This document shows, one piece after another, positions 47,701-58,500 of a stretch of DNA of 64,000 bases (positions are counted from its first letter, which is position 1; every line of letters begins with the position of its first letter). The notes beneath the pieces were generated by a model. It saw only the letters and a list, made by a program, of their open reading frames with translations. It searched no databases and was not told the DNA's origin. Source of the DNA: Hepsetus odoe (Eukaryota; Chordata; Actinopteri; Characiformes; Hepsetidae); assembly GCA_017165825.1 (NCBI GenBank), contig CM029367.1, forward strand, positions 6,803,723-6,867,722, given 5' to 3'. Made by a program: the position numbers and the translations under genes.

Positions 47701-50700
47701 AAACTTTCCTCAGACCAATGTCAGAGATTGGTAGATGAAGACATCTTTGTGGTTATTTCAGCCAAAAGGGGGGGGACACTAGCTATTAGTCCAGACTTTT
47801 TGCTCAGATAGAGTTCACATTTTTGTTTATCTTTTGTTAAAATAAATATCTTTTGTTTGAATAAATCGAGGTTATGTTTTGTTGTTTACCTGCAATTAAA
47901 TCACATTCTTTTCCAGATAAATAAAAAACAAGCTTAGACATCTATATGTGAATATTTCTTAATGAAGAACTAATAATTATATAAAATTAGAAGAATATTT
48001 TTTCCACATGACTGTGATATATACATCCCATTTATAAGTAAGTTCCCAATCCAGGCACTGCACACACAGTTCATGGCATTATGCCAAATATTGATGAAGA
48101 CTGCACAGCAGAATCATATAATGAAATTGAAAAAGAAAAAAAAAAAATACCAAAGGAGGAGACTGTGGATCTGTGCTATTAGTGTATACTCAGTCACTGG
48201 GCAAGGGGAAAAAGAGTGGCAAACAATAGTTCTAACATATTTTAATTCTTTAATTTTTCTTGAATGATCATTGTTCATCAGTAATACTCTTAGAACAGAG
48301 ATCATGATTCAAAATATCACTGTCATGGTTTTCTCCCTTTCTGTTTTATAAATAGGTAATTGGTGGTCTTTGCTTGAACCAGCAGTCTTCCAAGAACTTG
48401 TAAAAATGTATAAAGAGTTGGTTGTGTATCTACTCCGAATGCAGAAGGTGGGAATTCCACCTTCTGAGCAAAGAATGCTTACCTGCTTTCTAAGCTCCTG
48501 CCTACAATTTCTGGAGATACTGCACTCTGTGAGTATTATGAGTGATATACTCAAACTGCAGTGCAGAGTATTTGTGATATTGGTTAACTATCATCAATGC
48601 TTCATACTTACATTTTTTGCATAATTTAATCAAGTAAAAATTTGAAGCAAATAAACTAATTATCTTAATATTGAAATAATCTAAAGTGAATTAGACAAAC
48701 ACCTGTGTACATGTAGGTCCTATTTCTATAATTAAAAACCACAATCAACACAAGAAGGAAACCAATTGTGTATAAACAGTGGTTTCTCCGTTTTATAAGG
48801 ACATTCTACTGTATAATTTCCTTTTTCCTTGATGCTCATTCTTTTGTCTTGAAAGACTTGATCTGATGTCTTTCATTTATGCATTAACTTATTGTCCACA
48901 TACGATTTGGTCCTGCGATCCATGAACTGAATTCTGTTTTGTTATTTTCTTTATTGAAGGATTTGCTAATATGTTGCTTAGAATTCAAATTTTGTTGATT
49001 TTTGAGGAGAAATACATTAAGTGCATAGTTCTTTTCTTCTATTTCTTTATCTCTCTGGCGTATCTTGTGAATATGTGAAAGTGACAACCCTTGTCATTGC
49101 GAGGTCACAGTACAGCACACGTGAACCACAACGAAACTGGACCTCTGCATTTAACCCATGCACACAAACACCGTGCAGCAGTGGGCAGCTATTGAAAGCG
49201 CTCAGGGAGCAGTGACGGGGACGGTATCTTGCTCAGGGGTACCTCAGGGCAACCTACTTGTGAGGGAATCGAACCCACAATCTTCCGATGCTTGGGCAAC
49301 TCCCTAACCACTAGGCCACCGCTGCCCTAGTGGTCAGGGATTTTTTACGAAAATGCTGTTTAAAGTGTTGATCTATTGGCAGTTATTATGAAACCTGTTA
49401 TAAACGGTCAGGGATTTGGCCCTGGGATTAGAAGGTTCTGGAGTCAAATCCCAGAGCAGTAGATTGCCCTGAGGTACCCTTGAGCAAGGTACCATGCCCA
49501 TCACAGCTCCTTGGGTGCTTTAAATAGCTGCCCCCTGCTGCACATGTGTGTATGGATTAAATGCGGGGTGGTGGTGGTCTAGTGGTAGGATACTTGCCTG
49601 TGGACCTAGGGCTCAAGAGGTCCCAGGTTTGAATACCACCTCTGGCACTACCACCACTGGGTCCCTGAGCAAGACCCTTAACCCTGAGTTGCTCCAGGGG
49701 GACTGTCCCTGTAATTAGGACATGAAAGTCACTCTGGATAAATGCCTGCTAAAGCGTCTGCTAAATGCCATAAATGTAAATGCAGAGGCTGCATATTGTT
49801 AGGGTTCAAGGTGTTGTTTACTCACGACATGGGGTGTCAAAGTTTTCACTCTCACTTTTTCACTTTAAACATTTCCTTCTAGTGTTTTAACTTACTGAGT
49901 GCTAACTGCTGTCTATACTTTTGCTGATTGAGAAGTAGATGGGAGTTTTCCTTGGCATTTTTGCCTCGTCTTTGACCGATGACACAAAAGGACTTACTTA
50001 AAAGAAATGGGTTTTTTTTTTTTTTTTTTTTTAAGATTTGACTTGAAAAGATACATTGTAAAACATGATTGGTTGGTTTCTAGTGCAATGTGTGCAAACC
50101 TGGCCACCTACAAGACAGTGTATAGGGCAGTGGTGGCCTAGTGGGAGTTGGCCCTGGATCGGAAGATTGTTGCCTCACCAGTAGGTTGCCCTGAGGTACC
50201 ATTGAGCAAGGTACCGTCCCCGTCACTGCTCCCTAGGCGCTTTCAGTAGCTACCCCCATGTGTATAGGTGAAATGCAGAGGTTGATTTTCGTTGTGCTGT
50301 GCTGCGTTTCACAATGACAAGGATTGTCACTTTCACTTTTCAAATAAGACTTATCGTTAAGATGAAACGATGTTAGAATTGCCTTCAGTTCAATTATGCA
50401 TTTACCTGACCTGTTTAATATAAAAAAAAAAAAAACAGGGAATGATTTATAGATATAAAACCAGTGAAACTTTGTAAGCACTTTACTGGCTCATGACTAG
50501 AGGTATAGCATTAGTCTTCTAATGATATACTATTGTATCCATTTCTCTGATGTTTTAGGCTTTGCTCACATGTATGCAGGTATTTTAGATTAAGATTAGA
50601 TTTTTTTTGTCACACAGCAACAATATAGTGCAAAACTAAAAACCTTTGTATTTGCATAGGGTTTTTAAGTAATGTCATTAATGTTTACATTGATGTTCGG

Positions 50701-51507
50701 ATTTTAATACATTTTAATTAATAAACTTAATTTGCTTGAGTTCCACTATAATACTTTTTTTGGGGGGGGGTAATATTTAGGACTTGGTTTGACATGCACA
50801 TGTCTGAAGGACTTTCATGTCTGGAGATAAGATGTGAGATGTGATTGTTGAGGGCATTTCAATCCTTTAGCTTCTAGTCTTACTGTATTTATGTAAGCAG
50901 GCACTTCTGTCTGGTGATGCTGAGGCAGGGGTTCTTCCACCAACATAACCAAACCTGTTATGTTGCGATTCTAGGTGAATGAACGAGCTGGCCAGATTAT
51001 TCAGTATGACAAGTTTTATATACATGAGTTGGAGGAGCTAGTTGACATCAGGAGTGATTATGTTAAATGGATTCAGCAGCATATGTTTCCCATGGTGAGT
51101 AACTAAAATTGTTTTTTCTGGCAATTACTGATTTTAAAATGAAAGGCTGGAATCTTGGGCTGGTTTAAGTAATTTGCTTAATTTTACTTAATTTAAGTAA
51201 TTACTTAATTTTAAGTAATTAAGAGATTTCCATATAAAAACTTTTTTTTTTTTTTTTTGCCCCACTTACTGCTTATTTCCATGCCCAGAGGATTTTTGAC
51301 CATGCATGTTTTATAAATGCAAGTTTATATTTACTTTTTCTTTTTCTCTGGAAAGGTCATGGATTCTCAGGTCACACTGTGTAAATACCCATTTATATTT
51401 GATGCCCCAGCAAAAACCACGCTGCTCCAGACTGATGCTGTTATCCAAATGCAAGTGAGTCCTGGTTATATCTACATAAAGTTTCAGAATTGTCTCAGTT
51501 TCCTCAG

Positions 51508-51538
<31 letters not shown>

Positions 51539-54500
51539 TGTGAGAACAGATGGCTGTGGACCAGGCCCAAAGGCAAAACTTCAGCTCCTTGTTCCTAACT
51601 GGGGGAGCAGCAGAGTCAGTTAACCCCTGCCTCATTCTCATTGTGCGCAGAGAAAATGTTGTTGGTGATACCATGGAGGTTCTGAGGAAGTCCAAAAATG
51701 TTGATTATAAGAAGCCTCTGAAGGTAAAGATTAGATAAAGGATTTGTGAAATCAACTTTACACAGTTTTGCACAGATATAATTGTTTAGTCAAGACATGT
51801 TGTGTGTCTAACTGCTGCTGCTTTGGTATAGCTGCTAATGTTACAGACACCAGAAATGAAGACTTCCCCCAACAAGAAGAATCATTTTACCAATACAATT
51901 CTGCTAATTTACATTGCTTTGGAAAAACAAATCCTGATGTTAACAGAAACGGTTGTCTTTAGTATATGGATAGGAAGTTTATTTAATTTTTCACAGTAAT
52001 TCATACTGTATCCTAAACCACACAGACTTCACAGTCTTTGCAGCACTGAACTATATAGTTTGAGAGAAGTAGTGTTTTATGAAACATATTTGAGCTATTT
52101 GGGTAACTATCAGTTTCTGTTGTTTGCTAGTAATTTTAGCTTTGATGCTTCTGTCCATAAATACATAGAAAACTTTGGGTAAAGCTATTTTTAGTTCTTT
52201 GTCTTCTGTATTTTACTGGCCATCAGTGATAAGTCTCAAACTTATTTGCTCAATTGCCTTTCATCTAAGTAAGAGTTTCTTAATTAATGACAATTCTTTG
52301 TTGTATTAATTGTTAATTGTAATAATTGTGAATAAGGTTATCTTTGTTGGAGAGGAGGCTGTTGATGCTGGAGGAGTGCGAAAGGAATTCTTCCTCCTCA
52401 TCATGAAAGAACTGCTGGACCCTAAATATGGCATGTTCAGGTACTATGAGGAATCCAGGCTCATCTGGTTTGCAAACAAGGTAACAGGTTTAACATTTGA
52501 CTAAATGCTCATGGTTAGCACATAATTTAATTTAAAAAAAAAACTATTTGTTAGGTGAGCACATCCCGTGTCTTATTAGGTTTATTAATTTGGTCTTTCC
52601 AGACGTTTGAAGATGTTGATTTATTCCACCTCATTGGAGTCATTTGTGGTTTGGCCATATACAACCTGACTATAGTAGAATTACACTTTCCAGTGGCCTT
52701 ATATAAGAAGCTCCTAAAGAAAACACCCACTCTGGAGGACCTGAAGGAGCTCATGCCTGATGTAGGCAGGTCAGTCAAAGTTCACAGAATTCTATGAATG
52801 AATGCTAAGAATATGAATTCTGCTTTTATCAGATTTGACTTGGTCTATTTTATTAATGTCTACCTTGTTTGGATTGTTCTGTATTTGTGCCACCCCATAG
52901 GAGTCTACAACAATTGCTGGACTATTCTGAAGATGACGTTGAGGATACATTTTGCTTGAATTTCACAGTAAGAACAGGCATATATCACCTTTTGTAAACA
53001 GCTATATGCCCTTAAAGTAAAGGAGATATTTTCCTTGAAATTTGTTATAAAAATGTATGTAAAGACTAGTTGCTGTATGTAATCTAACAAATAGGTATTA
53101 AATGTGTTTGTAAATAGATGGTCCTATACAAAAGTGGACACTCCTGGTATTTTGAAGAGGGAGTAGACTGTTGGAAATGTTATCCCTAAGTTGATGTGCA
53201 GTGTGTTATTTACTTCACAAACACTCCGGTTTCAAACACACTTTTCTAAACATTAAACAATGGTTGCCTTGTTTGGGTGCATTTTATTATAACCCTGGAT
53301 TTAATATGTCTTTCACAAAGGAATGGCTTCTGAGCTGTCAAATCTAGGCAGACTGTACCTCATATTTCAGCAAGATGAAGACTACTGTGCTCTCAGCCAC
53401 TTAATATGCTGCTGATTTTTAATTTTTTTTGTATCCTTCCCTGGATCTGTGTATTTTGACACAATCCTGTTTCAAAGCTCCATAGACAGTTCATTCCATC
53501 TCATCGTTTAGCTTTATTGTGGACATACACCATCAACTATGGGACCTTTATATAGATATGTTTGCATTTACTAAGTATGCATAATTTGTTGGGACTCCAC
53601 ACAGTTGAACTCCAATTCTGCAAAGTTGCAGAAACATCTCTTGGAAATAAACATATCATTACTATGGGTGAAAATACCTATTTGAAATGGGATATTTCCA
53701 TTTGTTTTAATAAACTGACAAAAAAAAACTAACTGTGAAAAATAAATGTGAAAAACTTTGGCCTGAAGGCCAAGTCTACACAGTACCTTTGTGCAAATAC
53801 ATAATTTATATAACAATAATTTAGACTGGTTTGTTTCCTAAAAAATCTAAACACTGTATATTTGGAGACTTACTTTGCTCATGCAGTGATGGCTATTGCT
53901 AATTTCAGATCACAGTGGAAAATTTTGGTGCCACTGAGGTTTTTGAGCTGGTGCCTAATGGGATGGACATTAGTGTAAACAATCACAACAGGTATTTTTG
54001 GTTTCATTTTTTCCTCTAGTTATTTTAAAATATCATATAAAAAATGTCAGCTAGCTTTTCAAAAATAAAGGGATGGTTCCTTCCAGAACTCTTGTAGATC
54101 TGCCCTTTTGTCCTTTAATGCAGTGTTTTAAATTAACATGAGTAGATGAAATTACATTTTCCATTAATATTTTTCTATATATTAATAAAGGCAAACCCAA
54201 AATCAAAACCCAATCAATTGGGTATTGATTTTTATATGTTAAATAATTTCAGATACAAATAGATTAAGTTAAAAAAAATCAATCAGTAAAAAAAAAAAAA
54301 AAAAAAAGGGCAGCGGTGGCCTAGTGGTTAGGGCGTCAGCCACATGATCGGAGGATCGGGGGTTCGAACCCTTTCCCAGTAGGTTGCCCTGAGGTACCCT
54401 TGAGCAAGGTGCCGTCCCCATCACTGCTCCCCGGGCGCTTTCAATAGCGCACATGTGTGTATGGGTGAAATGCAGAGAGTGAATTTCCCATTCGTGGGAT

Positions 54501-56919
54501 TATAAATAAAGGATTATTATTATTATTATTATTATTATTACTCAATTATTATTAATTGATTTTATGTATGACCACTTCATAATGCCGCCTGAAATCTAGT
54601 TTTTTACCTGTATTCTCCTTCAGGCAAGACTTTGTAGATGCTTATGTTGACTACATCTTCAACTCATCTGTGGCTCCCCTTTTCAATGCCTTTTATGGTG
54701 GATTTCATAAAGTATGTGGAGGAAAAGTTCTGGAGCTTTTTCAGCCAAATGAACTACAAGCAATGGTAATAGGGAACACAAATTATGACTGGAAGGAGCT
54801 AGAGAAGGTATGGGACTGTTAATGAAATTGAGTATGAATTCAGTCAACACAAAGTGGTCGATAACAGGTCATAAGGCCTGAAATATTTTGTTCTGGAATT
54901 GTGTATTTAAGATGTTGATTTTTAAGTGACTGATAAAACTAGGTAATTGTCCCACACCCTTAACTGTAGTCTATATATTTGCCATGCACAAGCTTGGTAG
55001 TGGTATAGAGTTAAAAATGACATTATGTCAAACTGATGTTTTCACTCCAAAACCATGTAAACCCTCTGACAAAAGGGATTGCTGGAATGATCAGCTTTAC
55101 TGTTCATAATCAAGATTTTGGTGTCATGGTCCCACCTTTTGTAGATTTAATTGTAAAGTGAAGTGATTGAAATTGCCTCAGTTGGCACTAGTTTTTTCTT
55201 TTTGGCTTAATGTTTAGTTTTAGTCCGTCTGAGTTTTGGTTTGGTAGGGGTATAAAATACTGATTCTAAAATGAATATGTATTCTGCTCAATTTTATTTT
55301 GAAAAGGTAACTTTCAGAAAAGTGTATATTTTAGGAAAAGAAGAAGAAAAAGCAGATATACTTGCTCCAGACAGAAACTCAAAAGATTGTTTATATTTAA
55401 ATTCTCAAGTTCCTGAAGCCTCAGCTGTCTGATAAGTCAATGTGATTAATCACTTAGTTATCTGGATGTAACTGCGTCTTCTCAGTAGTGGACATGTTCA
55501 TCAGTAGGGATGAAAAAAAATATTTAAAAAATATAATTAAAAATAATATTAAATTTAAAAAAGAAAATAGAAAAGCCATTCAGTTTGCCAGTTCTATTAA
55601 AAAAACTTTGTTTATGAGATGATACAAAACATTTAATCAGTTATCATAATTTAGCTGTCATTGATATTTGGGTATTTTTACATTATTATTATTAGTCAAG
55701 CTCTAGTAATCAGACATTTTTGATCTTCATCAGTCTGCAGAGTACAAAGGAGAATACTGGGCAGAACACCCCACCATCAAGCTATTCTGGGACGTTTTCC
55801 ATGAGTTATCTTTGGAGAGGAAGAAGCAGTTCTTGTGTAAGTATGACTAGTTGCCAAGTTGTCAATTAGCTAATTAACTGTTTTAGGTACCAGGGTTTGA
55901 ATACAGTTATCATTGTTTGGTTATTCATTATGAGAACAGAGAAGCTAAATACTATATGGTCACACAGTGATAAGTGAGTAGTGAATTGTGAATTTGTCTT
56001 TTGCAATCAACCCTACACTCACACTCCCACACACATCAGGTGCAGGAGTATTATGCCGCATACCTGCAACCTTGCCCAAGGGCGGTTCAGCTGTGTGTGT
56101 GAAAGAGAGTAGGCATTTTGTCAAATTTCTGCTCCTACACACATTTTCCTGTTTTTCCTAAGGATAACCACTGGGCAATGTCTGCCTGAAAGCATAGAAT
56201 ACAGGCTAGCAACTCAGCAAAACTCCAGTTTATGGTTTGACGTTTTAAGTTGAATATTTTTTTATTTATGGTCTCTCCTAAAATACAATGAAATGCTTCA
56301 AAGGTCCTAAAGGAGTAATAAAATAATTTGTTTTGTGACTAAATTTCTCCCTTATGAGGGTACTTTGAGAGTGAAAAAATTGCTAACTGTTTTCAATGTG
56401 CAAAACCTATGTAACAAAAAGACAAACCTAAGAGAAGCAAAACAGATCCCCTTTAATTGTAACCATTTCTGCAGAACTGTATACAAAGATTTCCTGTATG
56501 AGTTGGTGCGTCTCAGAAACATTACAGGTTGCCAAGGATGTGAGAAGGTGGCTTCAGCATCAACCCACCTAATTCTTCAAGCTGATATTATCTAGGCCCA
56601 GAACCATAATATTTCTTTGGCAAACTGGCCAAAGGGGCTGCCACTGAGAAATCATGCTTATCTGAATTAATGTATGTATGAACACATCTGTTTGGGTGGT
56701 TGGTTTGCAGTGTTTCTCACAGGCAGCGATCGTATCCCTATTCTGGGAATGAAGAGTCTTTGCTTGGTCATCCAACCCACTGGTGGAGGAGAGCAGTATC
56801 TCCCAGTGGCCCATACCTGCTTCAATCTGTTGGACCTCCCAAAGTACAGCAGTTGTGAAATACTCCAGGAAAAACTTCTCCAGGCAATTGAACACAACCA
56901 GGGCTTCAACCTTGCTTAA
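32029..56919 (+). CDS. herc4: HERC4, HECT and RLD domain E3 ubiquitin ligase (complete)
   Basis: Coding exons: 32029-32254, 36297-36456, 37257-37333, 37455-37676, 37942-38033, 42138-42268, 42697-42857, 43047-43123, 44313-44437, 44559-44618, 45677-45788, 45875-46064, 48356-48528, 50975-51094, 51356-51454, 51550-51723, 52337-52480, 52603-52769, 52901-52967, 53909-53991, 54624-54807, 55734-55836 and 56711-56919. All join with GT-AG sites in one frame of 1051 codons; human HERC4 is about 1057. Residues 1 to about 380 are RCC1-like repeats (GQLGLG and GQLGH signatures, starting MLCWGNASYGQLGLGG), expected to form a beta-propeller. The HECT domain fills about 700-1051 with YGMFRYY, the FHLIGVICGLAIYN block and catalytic Cys1019 in HTCFNLLDLPKY. 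It transfers ubiquitin from an E2 to substrates in the cytosol. Residues favour HERC4 over HERC3 (GGIDEE, CGCNDLGQLGHEK, QVVALDAQNIVAV). The exon 8 donor is a weaker GTCAGT, chosen because it preserves the frame. The residue 357-445 linker looks the most diverged. Confidence 0.95.
32649..33500 (-). mobile_element. Tc1-like element with both ends, internally deleted
   Basis: The left end cagccttggccaataggttt and the reverse complement of the right end (agcggtggccaaaagttttg) are inverted repeats next to TA. The interior on the minus strand encodes scraps of transposase (frame 33437-33015; QEKHHGNMIFPKG, VKSFSVMNPLSNCLG). The N-terminal domain and the catalytic end are missing. Its 852 bp compares with about 1.6 kb for complete elements. 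Confidence 0.88.
33501..33552 (+). mobile_element. RTE LINE 3'-end scrap
   Basis: Reads gagacggatgatccgctgtg, the segment just before the stop and tail in RTE elements (compare 24000-24040). It abuts the right end of the Tc1-like element. Confidence 0.55.
33843..33962 (+). mobile_element. SINE family B, 5'-truncated, inside a Tc1 copy
   Basis: Begins within the B-box (acaggttcgaatcccacc) and ends ccgtaaatgtaaatg. It is flanked by gtgac on both sides (aatcaggtgac and tgtgactggct), a probable target-site duplication. Confidence 0.85.
33976..34036. repeat. Poly-T tract, two runs
   Basis: Long T runs are separated by gagc, directly beside the SINE-interrupted Tc1 copy. Length is likely polymorphic. 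Confidence 0.9.
34761..34904 (-). mobile_element. SINE family A, reverse, highly diverged
   Basis: Recognisable reversed head (ctagtccctaaccactagac and ccaccattgcc) and an altered B-box (aggaattgaacccacagc). The tail is unrecognisable. Confidence 0.65.
37691..37874 (+). mobile_element. SINE family B occupying herc4 intron 5
   Basis: Head ctgagtggtaggatactcat, B-box gttggtttgattcccacc, body gagttgctccagggttgtcc and tail gataagagcatctgctaaat. The host intron spans only 37677-37941. Confidence 0.9.
38500..38750. repeat. AT/ATT/TAA microsatellites in LINE 3' UTR
   Basis: (TA)n at about 38501-38521 and (AAT)n arrays at 38625-38745, between the LINE stop and its 3' tail. Confidence 0.85.
38754..41141 (-). 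pseudogene. CR1-like LINE ORF2 (endonuclease and reverse transcriptase), two frameshifts
   Basis: Three overlapping frames, 41141-40110, 40125-39367 and 39563-38754, form one protein of roughly 790 residues. The family product nicks DNA and copies its own RNA into the site. The FSND substitution in the catalytic box together with the frameshifts predicts an inactive enzyme, although decay is otherwise slight and the insertion should be fairly young. Confidence 0.88.
43571..43797 (-). mobile_element. SINE family A, reverse, with a forward head fused to its tail side
   Basis: Begins with 25 bp of a forward head (ggggcagtggtggcttagtg), then turns into a reversed copy (gtgaaagtgaacccttgtca through ctcaatggtacctcatggca). 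The reversed head is missing at the right, and a CA microsatellite sits inside at 43674-43691. Confidence 0.8.
43840..44125 (+). repeat. Interspersed repeat fragment, class undecided
   Basis: Contains caacaatgagccgaccccaa and agggtcagtgtcactactgg, then ggttgtacaggtagtccaac. I believe this text recurs widely in teleost genomes, but I cannot place the class. Confidence 0.45.
44619..45676 (+). other. herc4: herc4 intron 11, no other features
   Basis: Poly-T tracts near 44635 and 44725. AT-rich DNA elsewhere. No repeat family or coding signal recognised. Confidence 0.6.
46930..47800 (+). mobile_element. Tc1-like element, degenerate and internally deleted
   Basis: Left-end-like ttaaattaggacaccc occurs at about 46932 and again at about 47143. 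A counterpart ggggggacactagctatta lies at about 47769. The interior contains gtcctggagtggcccagatc and a cttaatcccattgag block, the catalytic-Glu region of Tc1 (EWPRS then NPIE-like). It has many stops and lies in herc4 intron 13. Confidence 0.75.
49077..49326 (-). mobile_element. SINE family A, full length, reverse
   Basis: Starts aaagtgacaacccttgtcat and ends ccactaggccaccgctgccc. B-box (gaatcgaacccacaatc) intact. It is head-to-head with the next copy. Confidence 0.9.
49327..49862 (+). mobile_element. SINE family A, forward, interrupted twice
   Basis: A head (tagtggtcagggatt) lies at 49327-49342. A roughly 63-bp insertion then ends in a repeat of the same 11 bp (ggtcagggatt, 49406-49416). 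The body runs to ggattaaatgc at 49564, is broken by a SINE B (49565-49791), and resumes as agaggctgcatattg to ttttcactctcactttttc. Confidence 0.85.
49565..49791 (+). mobile_element. SINE family B nested in SINE family A
   Basis: Full-length B element: head ggtggtggtctagtggtagg, B-box caggtttgaataccacc, body cctgagcaagacccttaacc and tail taaatgccataaatgtaaatg. taaatgc occurs at both borders, consistent with a target-site duplication. Confidence 0.9.
50125..50340 (+). mobile_element. SINE family A, forward, short deletions
   Basis: Head gggcagtggtggcctagtgg, a small deletion in the B-box area (gaagattgttgcctcacc), body ccctgaggtaccattgagca and tail caatgacaaggattgtcact. Confidence 0.88.
51550..56919 (+). 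other. herc4: herc4 exons encoding the HECT domain
   Basis: Eight exons give residues 676-1051. Landmarks: DQAQRQNFSSLF, KPLKVIFVGEEAVDAGGVRK with EFFLLIMKELL, FHLIGVICGLAIYN, ALYKKLLKKTPTLEDLKELM, KVCGGKVLELFQPNELQAMV, FLTGSDRIPILGMKSL and the C-lobe catalytic HTCFNLLDLP. No key residue appears missing, so the ligase should be active. Exon 24 encodes most of the C-lobe and the stop. Confidence 0.93.
54307..54542 (+). mobile_element. SINE family A variant with a LINE-like 3' tail
   Basis: Good head (gggcagcggtggcctagtgg), B-box (gggggttcgaaccc) and body. After gaaatgcagagagtg the usual tail is replaced by aatttcccattcgtgggatt followed by ATAAA and (ATT)n. The same motif ends the CR1-like LINEs here (26830-26860 and, reversed, 38345-38375). 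A poly-A run precedes the element at 54289-54306. Confidence 0.88.
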
Positions 56920-57421
56920 GAAACATCTGCAGGGTGCTGCAGGGACAGCCAGACTATGGACTGTTATTTGAGACTCTCAACTATAAATACTTAAGATTTA
57001 AAATGTGATTCAAATAAATCTGTGATCCTATAAGGGTTTACTAGTTTGTGAAACTGAATAACAATGAAGCTTAATAGCATTTATGTTCCTGTATTTTGCT
57101 TAGTCATTAAGCTGTTAATGGCATCTTGATATAATGGGCTAACATGTTCACACATGATCCTCAGTGATGTCAGGCGAAGAAATGTGAGCATTATTGTTTT
57201 TCATGCTAAAATAAATTATATAAGCAATTGGCTTTCACTGAAGTAAACATTTTCTGCATGATCCAGTGTAGGACATGATCTCAAACACACAATGGAAGTA
57301 ATTTGTTTTGATCTGATGGATGGATAAGCACTGTTACTGAATAACAGCATTTTCACACAACCTCGAAGCTAGTGTGATTATTGACAGAATCTTCTATTCT
57401 TGTTGCAGTGTCATCAATAAA
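56920..57421 (+). terminator. herc4: herc4 3' UTR and candidate polyadenylation signals
   Basis: AATAAA hexamers are at about 57013-57018 and 57416-57421, and aaaataaatt lies near 57208. Which is used cannot be told from sequence. No repeat is seen in this interval. Confidence 0.6.
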
Positions 57422-57954
57422 ATGTATAGCTTTTTTTTATATATTGATCATTTATTTTCTAATAATTAGTAAGGAAGGTGCTGCATTGTGGTTTCTACAG
57501 TTGTGTCAACAGCATACCAATGGGTTCTTTAGGGAACCAAAGGGTTCTTTGATTGTTTTAATTAGTGGTAGCCATTAGAGTAGCAGTGAGCCTAACCTAG
57601 AGCCTTTGGGGACTTATTTTAAGTTTGAAATCACTGGTCAAGTGATCCCAAATGCTGAAGAGAGATGCTGCATTGTTTTTTGCTTTCCATGCAGCTAATT
57701 TATATAATTTTAAAATAATTCATGGCTCATTTAAAAGCTTTAACATAGGAATCAGTAACATTAGAATTTTTGTGAACTTTATTTATACTGTGGCCACACA
57801 GTTTAAAAAAAAAACAAAACATTTTGTGTTACTTTGATCTACTAAACCTCTTGGGACGTATGCTTATGCTGATACTTTGAAAGGATTTGCAATATCTCCA
57901 AAGTATAAATTTACAGGAGATTCCTTCCCATAGTGCATCCCGCAATCAATACAT

Positions 57955-58500
57955 GTAAGGTAGTAAAGTTTATTTATAATATTTATTTAATTATAAAGTG
58001 CTTTTCACATACAAGGGTCTCAAACCCTGGGAACAATTAAATGAGAGAGCAAGAAAGAAAGATAACAATATAATAAACATAATGGAAATGCTAATAAATA
58101 TAAAATCATAAAAGGAGCAGGCATGTTACTAAACAATATAAAAGCATACTGGCAGAAGCTGCCCAATAGCTTGTCTTAAAAGATGAGTTTTAAGCTGGGC
58201 CTCATCCACACTGCTGGCAGAAGACCATGGTTTTGAAGCTACTTTTTCAGAAGCACAATCCCCACCCATCTTCAGCCTAGACCAAGAGACAGGGAGAAGG
58301 ATCTCTTTCTGTCTCTCAATGTTTGCTGGATCTCAGGGCTCAGCTAGTGGGGCGCCTGACCATGTGATGCTCTATAAGTCATAATGAGAATGTATAATGT
58401 ATCCTGAATTCTACTGGAAGCCAGTGCAGAGAGAGCAGGATAGGATAGATATTAGTGCATTTATGGGTGAGAGGTAAAAGTTTGGTGGTGTTTTGAAAGT
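57955..58500 (-). repeat. Possible degenerate interspersed repeat
   Basis: Text such as taaagtgcttttcacataca and gaattctactggaagccagt resembles a repeat common in teleost introns. It is diverged, without clear ends. Confidence 0.35.

Larger units (their letters stand above)
44313..51094 (+). other. herc4: herc4 exons encoding the central linker region
   Basis: Six exons give residues 383-642. The region joins the RCC1-like domain to the HECT domain. Recognisable HERC4 text includes KWLSHG, CLNGSFL, LFHKLIQPDHPHISQQ, VAASLEKNLIP and YDKFYIHELEELVDIRSDY. Its function is not established; it is less conserved than either end. Confidence 0.85.

Noticed and set aside
32029..56919. HERC3 as an alternative identity
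   Set aside because: The start, the EQVVALDAQNIVAV segment, the HECT region and the whole exon text match HERC4 much better than HERC3.
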